NCBI GenBank assembly: GCA_039090855.1
Contig: CM077022.1
Location: 73,804,971 to 73,868,970, forward strand
Direction of reading: 5' to 3'
DNA length: 64,000 bases
From: Macrothele yani
Taxonomy: Eukaryota; Arthropoda; Arachnida; Araneae; Macrothelidae
Shown here in pieces: positions 50,588 to 61,217 of this stretch. The notes under the pieces are model-generated. The model made no database searches and was not told the DNA's origin. It saw nothing but the letters and a program-made list of their open reading frames with translations. Both the position numbers and the translations under genes were made by a program. The stretch's first letter is position 1; each line of letters begins with the position of its first letter.

Positions 50588-52303
50588 ACGAAATAAAATA
50601 GACGTTCAGCATGAAGCGTCTTACAAACAAAATTCAAACTGATAAAATCAATGATATTTACACTGCAATGAGAAATGTTGATGATACTGATATGCTGCAA
50701 TTGAGCTAAATACACAGCAGGTGTAGGGGAAAACACCATAAGTTGGTCAACGTGTCACATGACACTGAAGGAACATATTTCCAGGTACACTGTATTGAAA
50801 ACTTAAAACGCATGATAAAGTAGGCACAGGTTGAGCAAAAACAAAAATGAAATAGAATGATAATTATATACATAGGTAACATTCCATAGCGCAGGCATAC
50901 GTAGAAGCGAAACGACGGTGATATAAAAACATAGTGTGACTTATGCAACGAAGAAATATGTACTACAATGAGAAATGTTAATGATAAGGAGATGCTGCAG
51001 TTGATCTAAAAACACTACAGGTGTAGACGAAACACCGTAAAGTGGTGGCCAGCATGTCACATGACACTAAAGGAACATATATGCTGTAACGTATACTCTA
51101 TATTCACTTTCCTTTTGATTTTACTATCTCTGGTTATTTTATTTTACTATGTAAATTATCTTCCTACTGAACGAAATATTATTTCACCCGCTGAATGAGA
51201 TCTGGCAATGAGTGTAAGTCATGACGTGGTGGTAGCTAGTATATAGGCGCGTTCATCGAGACTTAGGTGAGCTTGTGTGTTGTTATGAGGAGAGCTTGTG
51301 GAGATTATTCAGTATTGTACTACAAGTGTTGTGTGTGCCTTAGTTGACCAAGAGTCTTAGAAATAAAGAAGTTTTCAGTAAGTTCAGTCTTTCTCAATTC
51401 ATAGTTTTTGTCAGACCTCTGTCTGGCTGTTAGGTTTATAACATTTATTTGATTCCTATAAATAACCAGTGTTGAGACTTTGTTTACGTTCATAATTAAC
51501 TAGTAACAACACTCTTTTGAATTCACTATTTTGAAGCTTAGTACAAGTATATCATTAGCTAGCTGGTAGGAAAAGAATCATTCATATGAATTAGCTTAGC
51601 GGAAAGATTATAAAGCTAATACATTATAATGCAGACAAACAGTATTGAAAACTTAAAACGCATGATTACACAGGCATAGGTTGAGCAACACAATGATGAA
51701 ATAGGATGACAATTATATGCAGAGGCAACATTATACAGCGCATACATACTCAATAGCTAAACGAAATAATAGAAACACATGGAACAACTCGTGCAATGGA
51801 TAAAATAATATGCAATGAAAAATGTTGATACTAGGAAGAAACTGCAGTTGAGCTAAATACACAACAAGTGAAGGAAACACATCATTGGGTGGCTAGCGCG
51901 TAACATGACGCTGAAGGAACATATTTGCAGGTAAGCAATAATACAAACTTAGAGGGCACAATAAACAGGCACAGTTGAGCAAAACGGTGATGTAATAGAA
52001 TGACAATTATATACATAGACAATAGTAAGCAGTGCTGACATACTTAATAGCAAACCGAGGTAAGAGAAAAACATAGTACAACTCGTGCAACATAGATAGC
52101 ACGTAAAATACAGCAGAAGTTACAAGTGAACACACTGTGCACACAAATGTAGTAGAAGTACAAAAATATTTCACTAAATGTAATAAAACACGACCAACGC
52201 CGTGAAAATGCAACACTCAGCGCCACATTCTAGTGCTAAAAAGAGAAAAAGTTCTAACGGATGGTTAGATTGAGGAGACCTGTGTCCACCGCGAACCACG
52301 GGG
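50588..52303 (-). repeat. 3' UTR with ~302-bp tandem units
   Basis: 'aggaacatat' at 50771, 51071 and 51917 and 'gctgca(a/g)ttgagctaaa'-type words at 50693, 50993 and 51840 mark three units. Spacing is ~302 when the LTR-like insertion is subtracted. Each unit contains 'gaaaacttaaaacgcatga' and 'caattatatacataggtaac' or close variants. Confidence 0.8.
51085..51628 (+). mobile_element. Solo-LTR-like insertion in the retrotransposon 3' UTR
   Basis: Interrupts a 302-bp unit. Starts 'TGTAACGTATAC', contains a TATA-like 'agtatataggcgcg' (51238-51251), then 'aataaagaag' (51361) about 110 bases on, and ends near 'CTAATACATTATA'. 'atgc' flanks both sides (51081-51084, 51629-51632), consistent with a 4-bp duplication. 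Promoter then polyadenylation signal is the order expected in an LTR. The exact right end is uncertain (ACA at 51623 is the alternative). No internal retrovirus-like genes are present. Confidence 0.6.
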
Positions 52304-55300
52304 TCAGAGGTACCCACGTGGAATGGAAAGCTGCTTCTCGATGGCTGATGGAACCAGGCGGTGCTCAAAGCGGAGACGTGATGTTAGACGATCTCTTAAG
52401 TGGCACACAAGTGCCGCACTCGCTTGTTGAGGAGAAACAGGTGAGGAAATGCTCCAGAGTTGCTGATGGAATACGTAAACTACGTGTTTGGCCAGTACAA
52501 AGAGATATGCACAAAGAGAGGGAAGAGGAACTGGTGGATTATCACGTAATAGGTGTCTATAGGCTGTAAACGATAACTCTTGGGAGCAAGAGGAACTGGC
52601 AATCTTGAAGGCTTGATTGAGTAGAGGCAGTAGAACAGGACAATATAGGTAGACGTGAGAAACGTCTGCCTCCTGAGCGCAGAAGGAGCAAAGAGGGGAA
52701 GAGAGTAGAGACATACGATAGAGAAAAAATGGAACAGGATGACGATTATGGAGGAAGAGCCAGTGGGTGTTTTGTTCATGAGGTGTGGAGAGGGGGAGCG
52801 GGCAGCGGCCCAAACGGCAGAAAGAGAGGTAGTAGGAACATCAAGTATAGGAAGAGCAGAGGGAGTGGAAATGTGCACTAGGAGACGATACAAAGATTTA
52901 GATGAGATAGAAACAAGAGATTGAACCGTGTGAGCGTGCCTGAGGAAGAATGGTAGCGGAAGAGGAGCAGAGAGCACGGAAATCAGACCAGAAGGGGACG
53001 CCAAATCAGGGAAAAGAGATAGGATAGCAGAGTGCAGAGAGTCAAAGACGAAACGAGCAGAACGGGATGATAGAATAGCAGCTGGGAGATCGGCGAAAGG
53101 GCGCCAGAAGAGGTCAGGATTAATCAGGTCTTGAATGGTTACGACACCGGCACGAAGCCAGGAAGAAAAAGCAAAGCAAGGGAGGTGGGGCGGGTGGAGA
53201 AGAGAGTTGAAAAAGAGGGGTTCAGCAAGAAGCTCAAGAGTTGAAGAAGGAGGGGAGCGCAGAAGGGGAAGAGAGCGAAGGAATTTAAGAGCTTCAGAAT
53301 AAGCAGAGGGAAGTTTAGAGGGGGGAACAGGACAACGGTCCATAAGAACTAGAGAAGAAAAAGAGAAGTGGGGGTTACGCCTGGAGGCGAGAACGTTTCT
53401 TACCTGAATTGTAGATGCAACTGGAGCTGTGAAGAGACGGACGAAGTGAATGATACGGTGTATCTTATAGCTCAGAGAAACATCAGGAAGACCGGCTCCA
53501 CCAAACGAGGGGGTGCACAGAGATTCGTGACGGAAAGCCATTGATGTCGCACCCACATGACCACTGTAAGACGGCGGGTGATCTCTTGAAGACAAAAGAG
53601 AGGGGTTGGAGCAGCAATCCAAGAATGCTGACACATGGACAGGAGATATGTACGAGTGAGTCTCGCGCGCTGGTGATAGGATGTGCAGAACTGCACTCGT
53701 CTCCAGTACACCGCAGAGTTGGTCAGACGAGGATGTAAACCGGTGCGAGTAGCTTCTGAGGCTGCACGTGGCTGTCCTAGGTGAACTCCTAGGAAGCGTT
53801 GGGTGGTTGAAGACCATGCGGCACCCCATGGTGTATCTGTGCGGTTCCGCCACGACCCGCACCATAGACCGGTGCTCTTAGACGTGTTTAGCTCAGCAGC
53901 AAAACAGGAGGCGTAGTCGGAGAACAAACAACGAAGAAGGTGGAATTGTGATTATCTACGAATGCAGACTGTAATGTCATCCGCATACGCGGAGTAAATC
54001 GCTGAGTGGTGTCGTGTACTAGCAACTGGCGCTGGAAGTGTAGCTAAGAAGGAATGTTGAAGAGAACGAAGAAAGGGTTCCACGGCGATCGCAAAGAGTT
54101 GCCCTGAAAGCGGGCAGCCCTGCCGGACTCCACGCTTAAAGGGGATTGGAGCTGTAAGGAAGGATGCCGTCTTGACATGGAAAACGGCGTCCCTGTAAAG
54201 AGAGAGAAGAGTGGAAACAAAGGCTGAAGGAAAACCAAAGTGCAAAAGAGTTTTTGTTAGGTAGTTATGTGAAACGTTATCGAAGGCGGAGCGGAGATCC
54301 AAAGAGAGAAGGGCTAAGGGTTCGGAGTGGGTTTGAGCGAGATGAATTAAGTCACGCAGGAGTTGGATATTAGTAGAAAGAGAGCGTCCAGAAACAGTGT
54401 AGGTTTGAGAATCAGAGAGAATGTGAGGAAAGACAGAGTTGAGACGGTGGGAAAGAAGCTTAGTGAAGAGTTTGTAATCCTGGTTAAGAAGAGAAATGGG
54501 GCGCCAATTTCCCAAGTCAAGAGGGTCACCCTTCTTGGGAAATAAGACTACATGAGCGTCTGTGAAGCTCCTCGGGAGGGTGGGGGAGAGGAGAGCAGCA
54601 GAAATAGCAGGAAGAAGAAAGGGTAGGAGGAGAGGGAAGAAAGTACGATAGAAAGGAAAAGAGAGGCCGTCCGGACTCGGAGCGGCTTGAGTGTTGAGAG
54701 AAGAAAAGACATCAGAGAGCTCAGAAGATGTGGGTGGAAGAATTAAAGAGGTAGCTAGATGTGGGGGAACCTGAGGGAGATTGGAAAGAAGGTGAGAGAG
54801 AGTAGAGGAGGACGGGGGAGGAGCCTCACAGAACTTGGTGGCAAAAAAACTACGAGTGTGAGAACATAGAGTCGACGGATCAGAAGTCACAACACCAGTT
54901 GGTAGACGAAGCTGCCGGAGTGCGTTGGTAGACTTCCGTGAAGACTCCATTGACGCAAGGAAATCATAGTTGCAATCTTCTGGGTGTAGGTGCTTTAAGC
55001 GAAGGCGTAATAGAGCCTGCTGCGCAAGAGGTTCAAGCAAAGCTTTAAGATCTGCTTGAACTGCAGGGAAAAGTGGATCTGACAACCCGATGAGAGCAAT
55101 CTTCCGTCGGGCGTGATCAATTTGCATCAGGCGAGATGTTGACGCTGTAAAAGCAAGCTGTTTGATGTGCAATATTAGCTGATGTTTAACTTGCAGCCAA
55201 TAAGTCAATGCACAGGGAGCTGATTGTATTCCAGCACGATGAGCACTGAGGAAAGAACGAATGGAGGCACAAAAAGCAGGATCACTGAGTAAAGAAGTGT

Positions 55301-56051
55301 CAAGTGTCCACGGACGAACTGTCCTAGGGAGCGATGCCGAAGCAAATACTGTGAGAGAAACTGAACTATGATCGGAGGAGGCAGTGGGTTGTATTTGCGA
55401 CTCAGAAATGGACGCAAGGAGCGAAGGCGAAACATAAAGGCGATCAAGGCGAGCAGTCGCTAGAGGTTGGTTCCCGGATGATCTCCAGGTATGAGTAGTA
55501 TCATGGGGGTTGAGACGGCGATGTGCATCTGTCAAGGAGAAGTCAGCGACGAGCTCTTGCAGTAAGGCAACTAGAGCAGTGCGACGTTCTCGTGTAGCTG
55601 GAGAGCGGTCGAGAGACGGATTCAATGTACAATTAAAATATCCGCCCAGGATTATTCGGTCGGAAGGCGAGACCGCAGACACAGCTCGACGCAGGCGGGT
55701 AAACAATATTCTATGATGAAGAGAATGCGACGGAACATAGATATTAAATATGTGAAAGCGGGTATCGTTGACAGGAAATGATGCACGTTGAAGTAAGTCT
55801 CGACAAAGGTTCCGAACTGAGAAGCCCGTGAGAGTGGAACGGAACTGTTGATGTAGGCCGATCGCTAGCCCACTGCTTGAAGTAAGACGAAATGCGTGAT
55901 GAAAGGCGTAATCGCTCGCACGCCAACGATTAAAATACGTGGAGGTGTGACAGTTCGTTTCTTGGAGCAGTAAGACGTCCGACCGCAGGGGTGAAAGATC
56001 CTCCATGACGAGAGCATTAGCTGGGGGGATCGCAAAGCCCCGACAATTCAA
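52304..56051 (-). pseudogene. ORF2: APE endonuclease, reverse transcriptase, C-terminal CCHC
   Basis: About 1,250 codons. Endonuclease at residues 1-225 ('NCRGFAIPP', 'LLLQETNCHTSTYF', 'ARLDRLYVS', 'SDHSSVSLTV'). Reverse transcriptase follows ('NWRPISLLNQDYKLFTKLLS', 'SLDLRSAFDNVSHNYL', 'GVRQGCPLSGQLFAIAVEPF', YADD at 53976-53987). Right after YADDITVCIRR comes an in-frame TAA (53952-53954). The same frame continues to about 53510, shifts to one containing 'FGGAGLPDVSLSYKIHRI', and shifts again near 52810 to 'HWLFLHNRHPVPFFLYRMSL' and 'CSFCAQEADVSHVYLYC' (zinc-binding CCHC). The 5' limit is odd: the conserved LNCRG is reached with no in-frame ATG before an upstream TAG, and the TTG of LNCRG overlaps the ORF1 stop. 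Inactive through one stop and two frameshifts. Confidence 0.88.
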
Positions 56052-57877
56052 GGTGGTGACCCTGAAAGTGGCAGATCCACACTTATTTGGAACTCTGCAC
56101 GAGCGGCTGAGAAAATCAATCTAAAGCGTTTGATGAGGGCCGGGGCCCACGACTTGTAAGCGGATTGCTTCTGATGGTGTCGAAGGAACGCATCAATGAT
56201 GCCCGCTTGAGATAGAACTGCAGGGAGAACTGCTTCATACTGTCGTAAGAAGATGGTGGTAGCAGAGAAACTAGTCGTATTGCAACAAAACTGGTACCAG
56301 TCTTCAAGGGAGAGAGGCTCCCACATTTCGAAACAGTAGGCAAGGCCGTGAGTAAAGGCCTCAAACGAAATAAGGCCATGAGTGGAGGCCTCACCAAATT
56401 CAGCAGCTGAGGAAGAGAGAGACGGTGCATCAGTGGTACCATCAGGGGGAACAAAACGTCCAGAAGCGGACCGGGATTTTTGCTTCTTTCGTCGAGCTCC
56501 CGTGCGAAGTTTCGAAGACCTTTTAGCAGTAATCGTCGACACACGAGATGTGGTAGTAGAGTCAGAGGAAGGGTCCTCTTGGTCACTATCACCAGAAACC
56601 CCAACTGTAAAGGATGGCGAGCGATCCACGCGAAGGTCATGAGAAATAGGAACTGACAGTGCTTGTCGAGATGTAGGAAGTAAGGGAAAAGCATCAAGTG
56701 AGGACGTATCAATCGTCGAAGACATCTGTTGACCAACGTCTGTAGTGCGACTTTTCGGTACACTGGCCTGAGGAGTTGTCGACGCGGAAGAGGATGTAGC
56801 AGGCACTGGTCTCTTGGAATCTGGAGGCAGTCTGGAAGCACCCTGCGATGAAGATGGTGCAAGCGGGCAACGAGCGCGCTGATGACCTAACTCTCTGCAC
56901 AGAGCGCAATGTTCTGAAGTAAGTAAATCAATCTTGTAGTGGAGTTGGCCGCAGCGGACCGTAAGATATTTAGGAAACTTGTGGAGGTGTTCCTCAGTTG
57001 GGAAAATAAGCCTGACGCTTCTACGGAAGCTCCGAACATTTTTATTGGCTGGATCCTTTGGTGCTGCGCAATGCGTGGTCACAGGACTGACCACCCGTCC
57101 ACACTTACTTAAGGCTGTGCAAATCATGTCATTAGAAATCTCAGGAGGGACCGGGTGCAGAGAAACTTGCACCGGGCGCCTAGCAATCGGTTCAGCGATT
57201 AGATGAAAGTCCCCAATGTCAAGTCCTTGGGTTAGGAGAGAATCAGCATAATCTTTACGCGAAAGATATACGATCACTGTGTGTGGCTTGCGAGTGAGAT
57301 ATGTGACAGAACCAGGAGGTAGAAATTCGAGGATAGTGTCACAATACACCTTCAATGGGGTATTGGGCAAAGCATCTAGGCATACACCTAACGCTAGGGT
57401 AGAATAGAGGTCTTGTGCAGCAGATGAAGCTTCTGGTACGACCAATTCAAGAGAATCATGAATGATCCGAACACAGGCATCTGCTAGAGAAGTACTTGGT
57501 ACTTGCGGCGTTGGAGAAGGCCTGGAAGCAACGCCAGAATAAGAACGGGAAGGTGAAGCACTATGAGAAGGTAGAGGCTTGGCGCTGTTCAAAAGGTCTG
57601 GAGCAATCTTAGACGGCGTGCCTGAGGGCAGAGAGGCAGAGCCATCAGAGACATCCATGACGTCATCATCTACCTCAGGTACTCGTGACGTAGCTCCACC
57701 AGGAAGAGTGGAGTCAGATAGCTGAAGAGTTGAAGAAGAAGACGCACTGGCATCAGGAGGAGGTCAATACTCCACATCTGCATCAACGGACGCTGATTGG
57801 TCGACTTCGAGAGAGGGCTGAAGCGACGAATCAGGAGGAAGCATGATGAGATCGGCACTCTTATCATTGGTAGCCAT
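56048..57877 (-). pseudogene. ORF1: gag-like protein with RRM-like region and zinc knuckle
   Basis: RNA-binding first ORF of the retrotransposon; in the family it packages element RNA. I place the start at 57877 (MATNDKSADL), 73 codons upstream of the longest open stretch and in the same frame. Codon 38 is a TGA (57764-57766), after which the frame is open for 536 codons from ATG 57658. Features: Ser/Pro-rich N-terminus; a possible RRM-like segment ('RRPVQVSLHPVPPEISNDMI', 'RSVRLIFPTEEHLHKFPKYL'); one CCHC knuckle CALCRELGHQRARC (56867-56908); a basic stretch 'RSSKLRTGARRKKQKSRS'. Its stop at 56048-56050 overlaps the first codon of the ORF2 frame. Confidence 0.8.
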
Positions 57878-58101
57878 CGCCGATGGCGAGGCTTAACTGA
57901 GCAAAAAAACGACTATCTTGTCGAAAATGAAATGCTAATAACGAACTCAAAAATGTACTCACCAACTCGGGAGACGTCAAAAAATAAAGGCGCAACCTTC
58001 ACCTTGAAGGCACGCTCGAAATAAGAAGCACAACACACACTTAATAAATACAGTAGCCAGTCAAACACGGAGCAAACTCAACCACGTTGCGGACAAGGAC
58101 C
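57878..58101 (-). other. 5' UTR of the Tx1/L1-like element
   Basis: Between the Tc1 border and the ORF1 start; non-LTR elements usually carry an internal promoter here. No specific motif identified. Confidence 0.5.
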
Positions 58102-58251
58102 TGTTGTTGGCATTATGGTACCAGATACCCCAGGATACCTATCGCCACCTCATCAAATCGATGCCTCGCCGAGTGGCCGCTGTTCTGCGGGCTAAAGGGG
58201 GTCCTACAGCTTATTAGGTAAATGGTCATAATGTAATGGTTCATCGATGTA

Positions 58252-59448
58252 CACTGAAGAGCAATTGAATTAGAGACAGCTGGCGTTATGCAAATGTGGC
58301 GCTGTGGGCGACCCTGTAAACGAAAACGACATGACGTATGCAGCGATCCGACAATATAAGGAGTGATGCGACGGGAATCAGTAAGAGTCGGACGGAGTAT
58401 GGGTAAGACGAAGGATCTAAGCGCATTTGATCGTGGGTAAATTGTCGGGGCCCGACGAATGGGTCACTCCATCTCGGAAGTCGTGCAGGCACTGGGATTT
58501 TCACGAGCCACTGTGTCACTGGTGCACCGTGAGTACATCGAATCCAGTAAAACCATTCCTGCAAGGGCCAACTGCCGTGGACAACAGCGTGTGGATGAGG
58601 GTAGCTCGCATTGTAACAGCGGATAGACGGGCCACAGTGCAATAAATCACTCGGCAATTTAACGCTGGGGCACAAAAACGTGTAAGCAGCCACACCATTC
58701 AGAACCATCTCCTCGATATGGGGTACAGAAGCCATCGTCCCACGAGGGTACCGCTGCTGATCGCACATTACAGGGTGCAAAGATTAGCATGGGCGCGGGA
58801 ACATCGCCACTGGACCCTAGACATGTGGAAAAATGTTGCCTAGACTGATGAGTCGAGATTCACGTTGGTACATGCGGATGGCAGGATACGAGTACGGCGC
58901 AAAGCACATGAAGCGATGGATCCTTCTTGCCAGCAGGGTACTTTTCAAGCTGGTGGGGGTGGCATTCTTGTCTGGGGACTGTTTACGTGGACTGAAATGG
59001 GACCTCTGGTACGTGTGACATCGTCTCTCACAGGTAAACGTTACCGGGATATCCTGGACGACCATTTGCTCCCGTTTGTGAGTCTTCAACATCCCACTGG
59101 GGACCTCATCCTGCAACAAGACAATGCCGCTCCCAGCTTGTATGCGAATGGTTGGATGAACACTCCACCGACGTTACCTCGCTTCCTTGGCCAGCTAGGT
59201 CACCTGACCTCAATCCCATCGAGCGCATCTGGGATGCCATCGAGAGAGATGTACGAGGCTTTGACCCCCTTCCATCAAATCTTCGTGAACTGTGGGAGCT
59301 TGTTCAGGGGTCGTGGATCCCTATGGCTTCCCAACGCTTCCGGTGTCTTGTAGAGGTCCATGCCCAGACGAATCGCCGCCGTCATCAGGGCAAAAGGTGG
59401 TGCTACACGTTACTAGACAGGTATCTCTAATTCAATTGCTCTTCAGTG
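58252..59448 (+). mobile_element. Tc1-like element sharing a TA with its neighbour
   Basis: TIRs 'cactgaagagcaattgaatt' then 'agaga' and their reverse at 59424-59448. The left TA (58250-58251) is also the right TA of the preceding Tc1 element. 1197 bp. Confidence 0.92.
58399..59429 (+). pseudogene. Tc1-type transposase, DD34E, with stops
   Basis: Start ATG at 58399: 'MGKTKDLSAFDRG', stop, 'IVGARRMGHSISEVVQALGF', 'SRATVSLVHREYIESSKT'. Then after a frameshift 'RIVTADRRATVQ', stop, 'ITRQFNAGAQKRVSSHTIQN', 'HLLDMGYRSHRPTRVPLLI', 'HWTLDMWKNVA', stop, 'TDESRFTLVHADGRIRVRRK' (first D), 'GGGGILVWGLFTWTEMGPLV', 'GDLILQQDNAAPSLYANGWM' (second D). One more frameshift leads to 'SLPWPARSPDLNPIERIWDA' (E) and 'LRELWELVQGSWIPM'. 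Stops replacing Q or W (TAA for CAA, TAG for TGG) are single-base changes. Relatively young but inactive. Confidence 0.85.
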
Positions 59449-59449
59449 T

Positions 59450-59740
59450 ATGTTCTAGAAATGTTTGTGAGCCAATGTTAACTTTTCCTCCATAGGTTCC
59501 TAAATTTAGTAACTCTGAAATCGAATGAATTACCACAGCGATGTAAAATACATCTTGTGGTGTCCGATTATAGATTTACGGAACAGCGAAAGATAAGAAG
59601 AAGCACTATAGTAAACGCAAAATTTAATCGTAGCATGTTTCCGTACAAATGACGAATCATTCGCATGTAAAGATATCATTCTTATTCGAATAACACTGCA
59701 GTGTAATTGTCAGAGACTGCGCTATTTTCTTCAGCCTTAT
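59450..59740. other. No gene recognised
   Basis: AT-rich flank. Confidence 0.3.
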
Positions 59741-60178
59741 GAGCATAAGCCTAGCGTGCCCAACATTTTTTTGGCGGGGGAAGGGGGTGATTTTTCCGAA
59801 ATTTCACCTCTTCAATCGCCATTAGTGGCATTTTTAAGTTTTTTTACATACGTAATATATCCAAACCTACGTGGTGTGCCAGGCCTGCGTTGTTTAACTC
59901 TAATGAGGAAGAAGGAAAAAAAATATGCCTTTCAAAGTACCTCAATCAGTCATCTGATGATGAAAACCATCATCGGATGACTGCGTGCTATTGCGTATGG
60001 AATGACTGTTGGAAAGCAGTCATAGAAATAGCAACGCTCACTATTGCGTCCCTTGGCTGTGTGTCACACTTTAAAACATTTAAAAGACGAACGTCTAGTT
60101 AGTATTTTTTCCAGTTTTTAAGTTGGATGGGGGGGGGGCGTCACGTGCCCCCGTGTCTCCCCGACGCTATGCTTATGA
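59741..60178. mobile_element. Possible MITE with short inverted ends and internal hairpin
   Basis: 'gagcataagcctagcgt' on the left resembles the reverse of 'gacgctatgcttatgag' on the right. A G-run ('gggggaagggggtg') near the left and 'ggggggggcgtcacgtgccc' near the right are subterminal. Internal hairpin at 59947-59962/59968-59983 ('cagtcatctgatgatg'). No coding sequence recognised. Confidence 0.35.
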
Positions 60179-60840
60179 GGTGTTAATGAAGTTCAATGCA
60201 GAAGAACAATTTTAAAACCTCAAGAATATTTCGAAGTTATGTTTTTATGTAACGAATGGATCATTATTTTCATTCTGTCTCATTTACTTTTTCTTTTATT
60301 CATTTTTCGCTTAAATGCTTGGTCACTGGCAGATCACCTAAGTATCTTCTTTCCTCGCCGAGCCCAAGCATAGGTTTTGTGACGTCACGAAAAGGATCCT
60401 TTCAGTCCAGCCTTATCAGAGCCGTTGCTTCTCTACGGAAGAGAAGTTTCATGCTGCGCTTTCGTGGTTAATGTCATCTGAATTTCGCGAAAGATGTTGC
60501 ATTTTATTTATGTTGTTTCTACAATATTCGCTAGTAAACTCTAATTGGACAGTTATTTAATTTGATGCGACAAACACAACGCGAGGATCAAAGCATTTGT
60601 TTACATTACATTTTGTTGACAAAATAATCGGTAGATGATCTTGGCTGCAGCTTTTGCGAAACTCAGAGTTAACCGAAGGAAAAACAAATATCGGATAGAA
60701 AATAGATATACACTTTATTAGGTTGGGGAGATTGGATTTACAAGTTTTGGGAGATAGAGCCGAAAATCCGAGTTGATAAAATGCCCTGGTTAAACCAGAT
60801 TTACGAGAAGAGAGAAAATATCTCTACTTAAATATCTTTT
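60179..60840. other. No gene recognised
   Basis: AT-rich; nothing recognised. Confidence 0.35.
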
Positions 60841-60852
60841 TAAAAAGCAATT

Positions 60853-61070
60853 TTTTTTTTTTGATTGGAGGTTTAACGACCACCGTGAGCAACTCAATGG
60901 GCTATAAGCAGTCGCCCGTCCCTAATTTAGGGTCACTGGTTCCAGAGAAGGGAGAGAGCCAGTGTCGTAAGATAAACACAACATCCATGCCTCACCGGGA
61001 TTCGAACCCGGACCCCTTTCGGACGAATGATCAGAGGCCATCGCTTAGACCACTGCGCCACCAGGGCGGC
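60853..61070 (-). mobile_element. tRNA-derived SINE, family 1, recent-looking
   Basis: Antisense full-length copy close to the family consensus, B box 'GGATTCGAACCC' on the plus strand. Exact 12-base target duplication 'taaaaagcaatt' (60841-60852, 61071-61082). Confidence 0.95.
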
Positions 61071-61217
61071 TAAAAAGCAATTCAACTGCACTACAAATAT
61101 TACATGCTTCTAGTACATATCACTGTCACAAAAACACATGCATAATATAATAAGTTATTGGGTTTTAAGTAGTAAATGAAACAAGTATGCATGTATGGTA
61201 ACTGGGTTTCTGAAATA

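Larger units (their letters stand above)
50588..58101 (-). mobile_element. Tx1/L1-group non-LTR retrotransposon, apparently full length
   Basis: Minus-strand element with 5' UTR (57878-58101), ORF1, overlapping ORF2 and a long repeat-bearing 3' UTR (50588-52303). Borders are defined by the interrupted Tc1 transposase. Flanks 'ttattggtataa' (left) and 'ttgttggcatta' (right) look like a decayed ~12-bp target duplication. No poly-A is visible at the 3' border. Assignment to the Tx1/L1 group rests on the two-ORF plan, the APE-type endonuclease, the 'GVRQGCPLS' and YADD motifs and the C-terminal CCHC. Excluding the LTR insertion it is ~7.0 kb. Confidence 0.85.
49692..58216 (+). pseudogene. Tc1-type transposase (MGKAA family), in two halves
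   Basis: Start ATG 49692: 'MGKAADLMARQLGITISEAA', 'RLVGGVSAAVVSTYQKWCTD'. Then, in other frames, 'GDQGNVSQRTVHRSLLGMGL', 'RRRRTSRVPMI', 'WATDLRYWTVGDWKKVARSD' (first D, in RSD), 'KQAGGGGVMLWAIFSWDTLV', 'DGHYLPDNAPCHTARIVKEW' (second D) and 'SRDMNLIEHLWLDLEKWV' (E). After the insertion: 'LWYQIPQDTYRHLIKSMPRR', 'VAAVLRAKGGPTAY' and a TAG at 58214-58216. Only 33 codons separate D and E, with the usual WP..SPDLNP shortened, suggesting a small in-frame deletion. Several frameshifts in the left half; dead before or after the insertion. Confidence 0.85.
49546..58249 (+). mobile_element. Tc1-like element split by a 7.5-kb retrotransposon
   Basis: Left TIR 'caccgatgagaattacatta' then 'tgaccacc'; right TIR 'ggtcataatgtaatggttca' then 'tcgatg'; TA on both sides (49544-49545, 58250-58251). 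Halves 49546-50587 and about 58103-58249 together make ~1.19 kb, exactly a Tc1 element. Coding sequence continues from 'LLFKIALL' at the left break to 'ALWYQIPQDTYRHLIKSMPR' at the right. Confidence 0.92.

Noticed and set aside
51085..51628. Endogenous retrovirus
   Set aside because: Only a solitary LTR-like segment is present; no gag, pol or env similarity anywhere in the window.
52739..52924. Plus-strand ORFs over the Tx1/L1-like element, such as 56382-56642
   Set aside because: Antisense shadows of ORF1 and ORF2.
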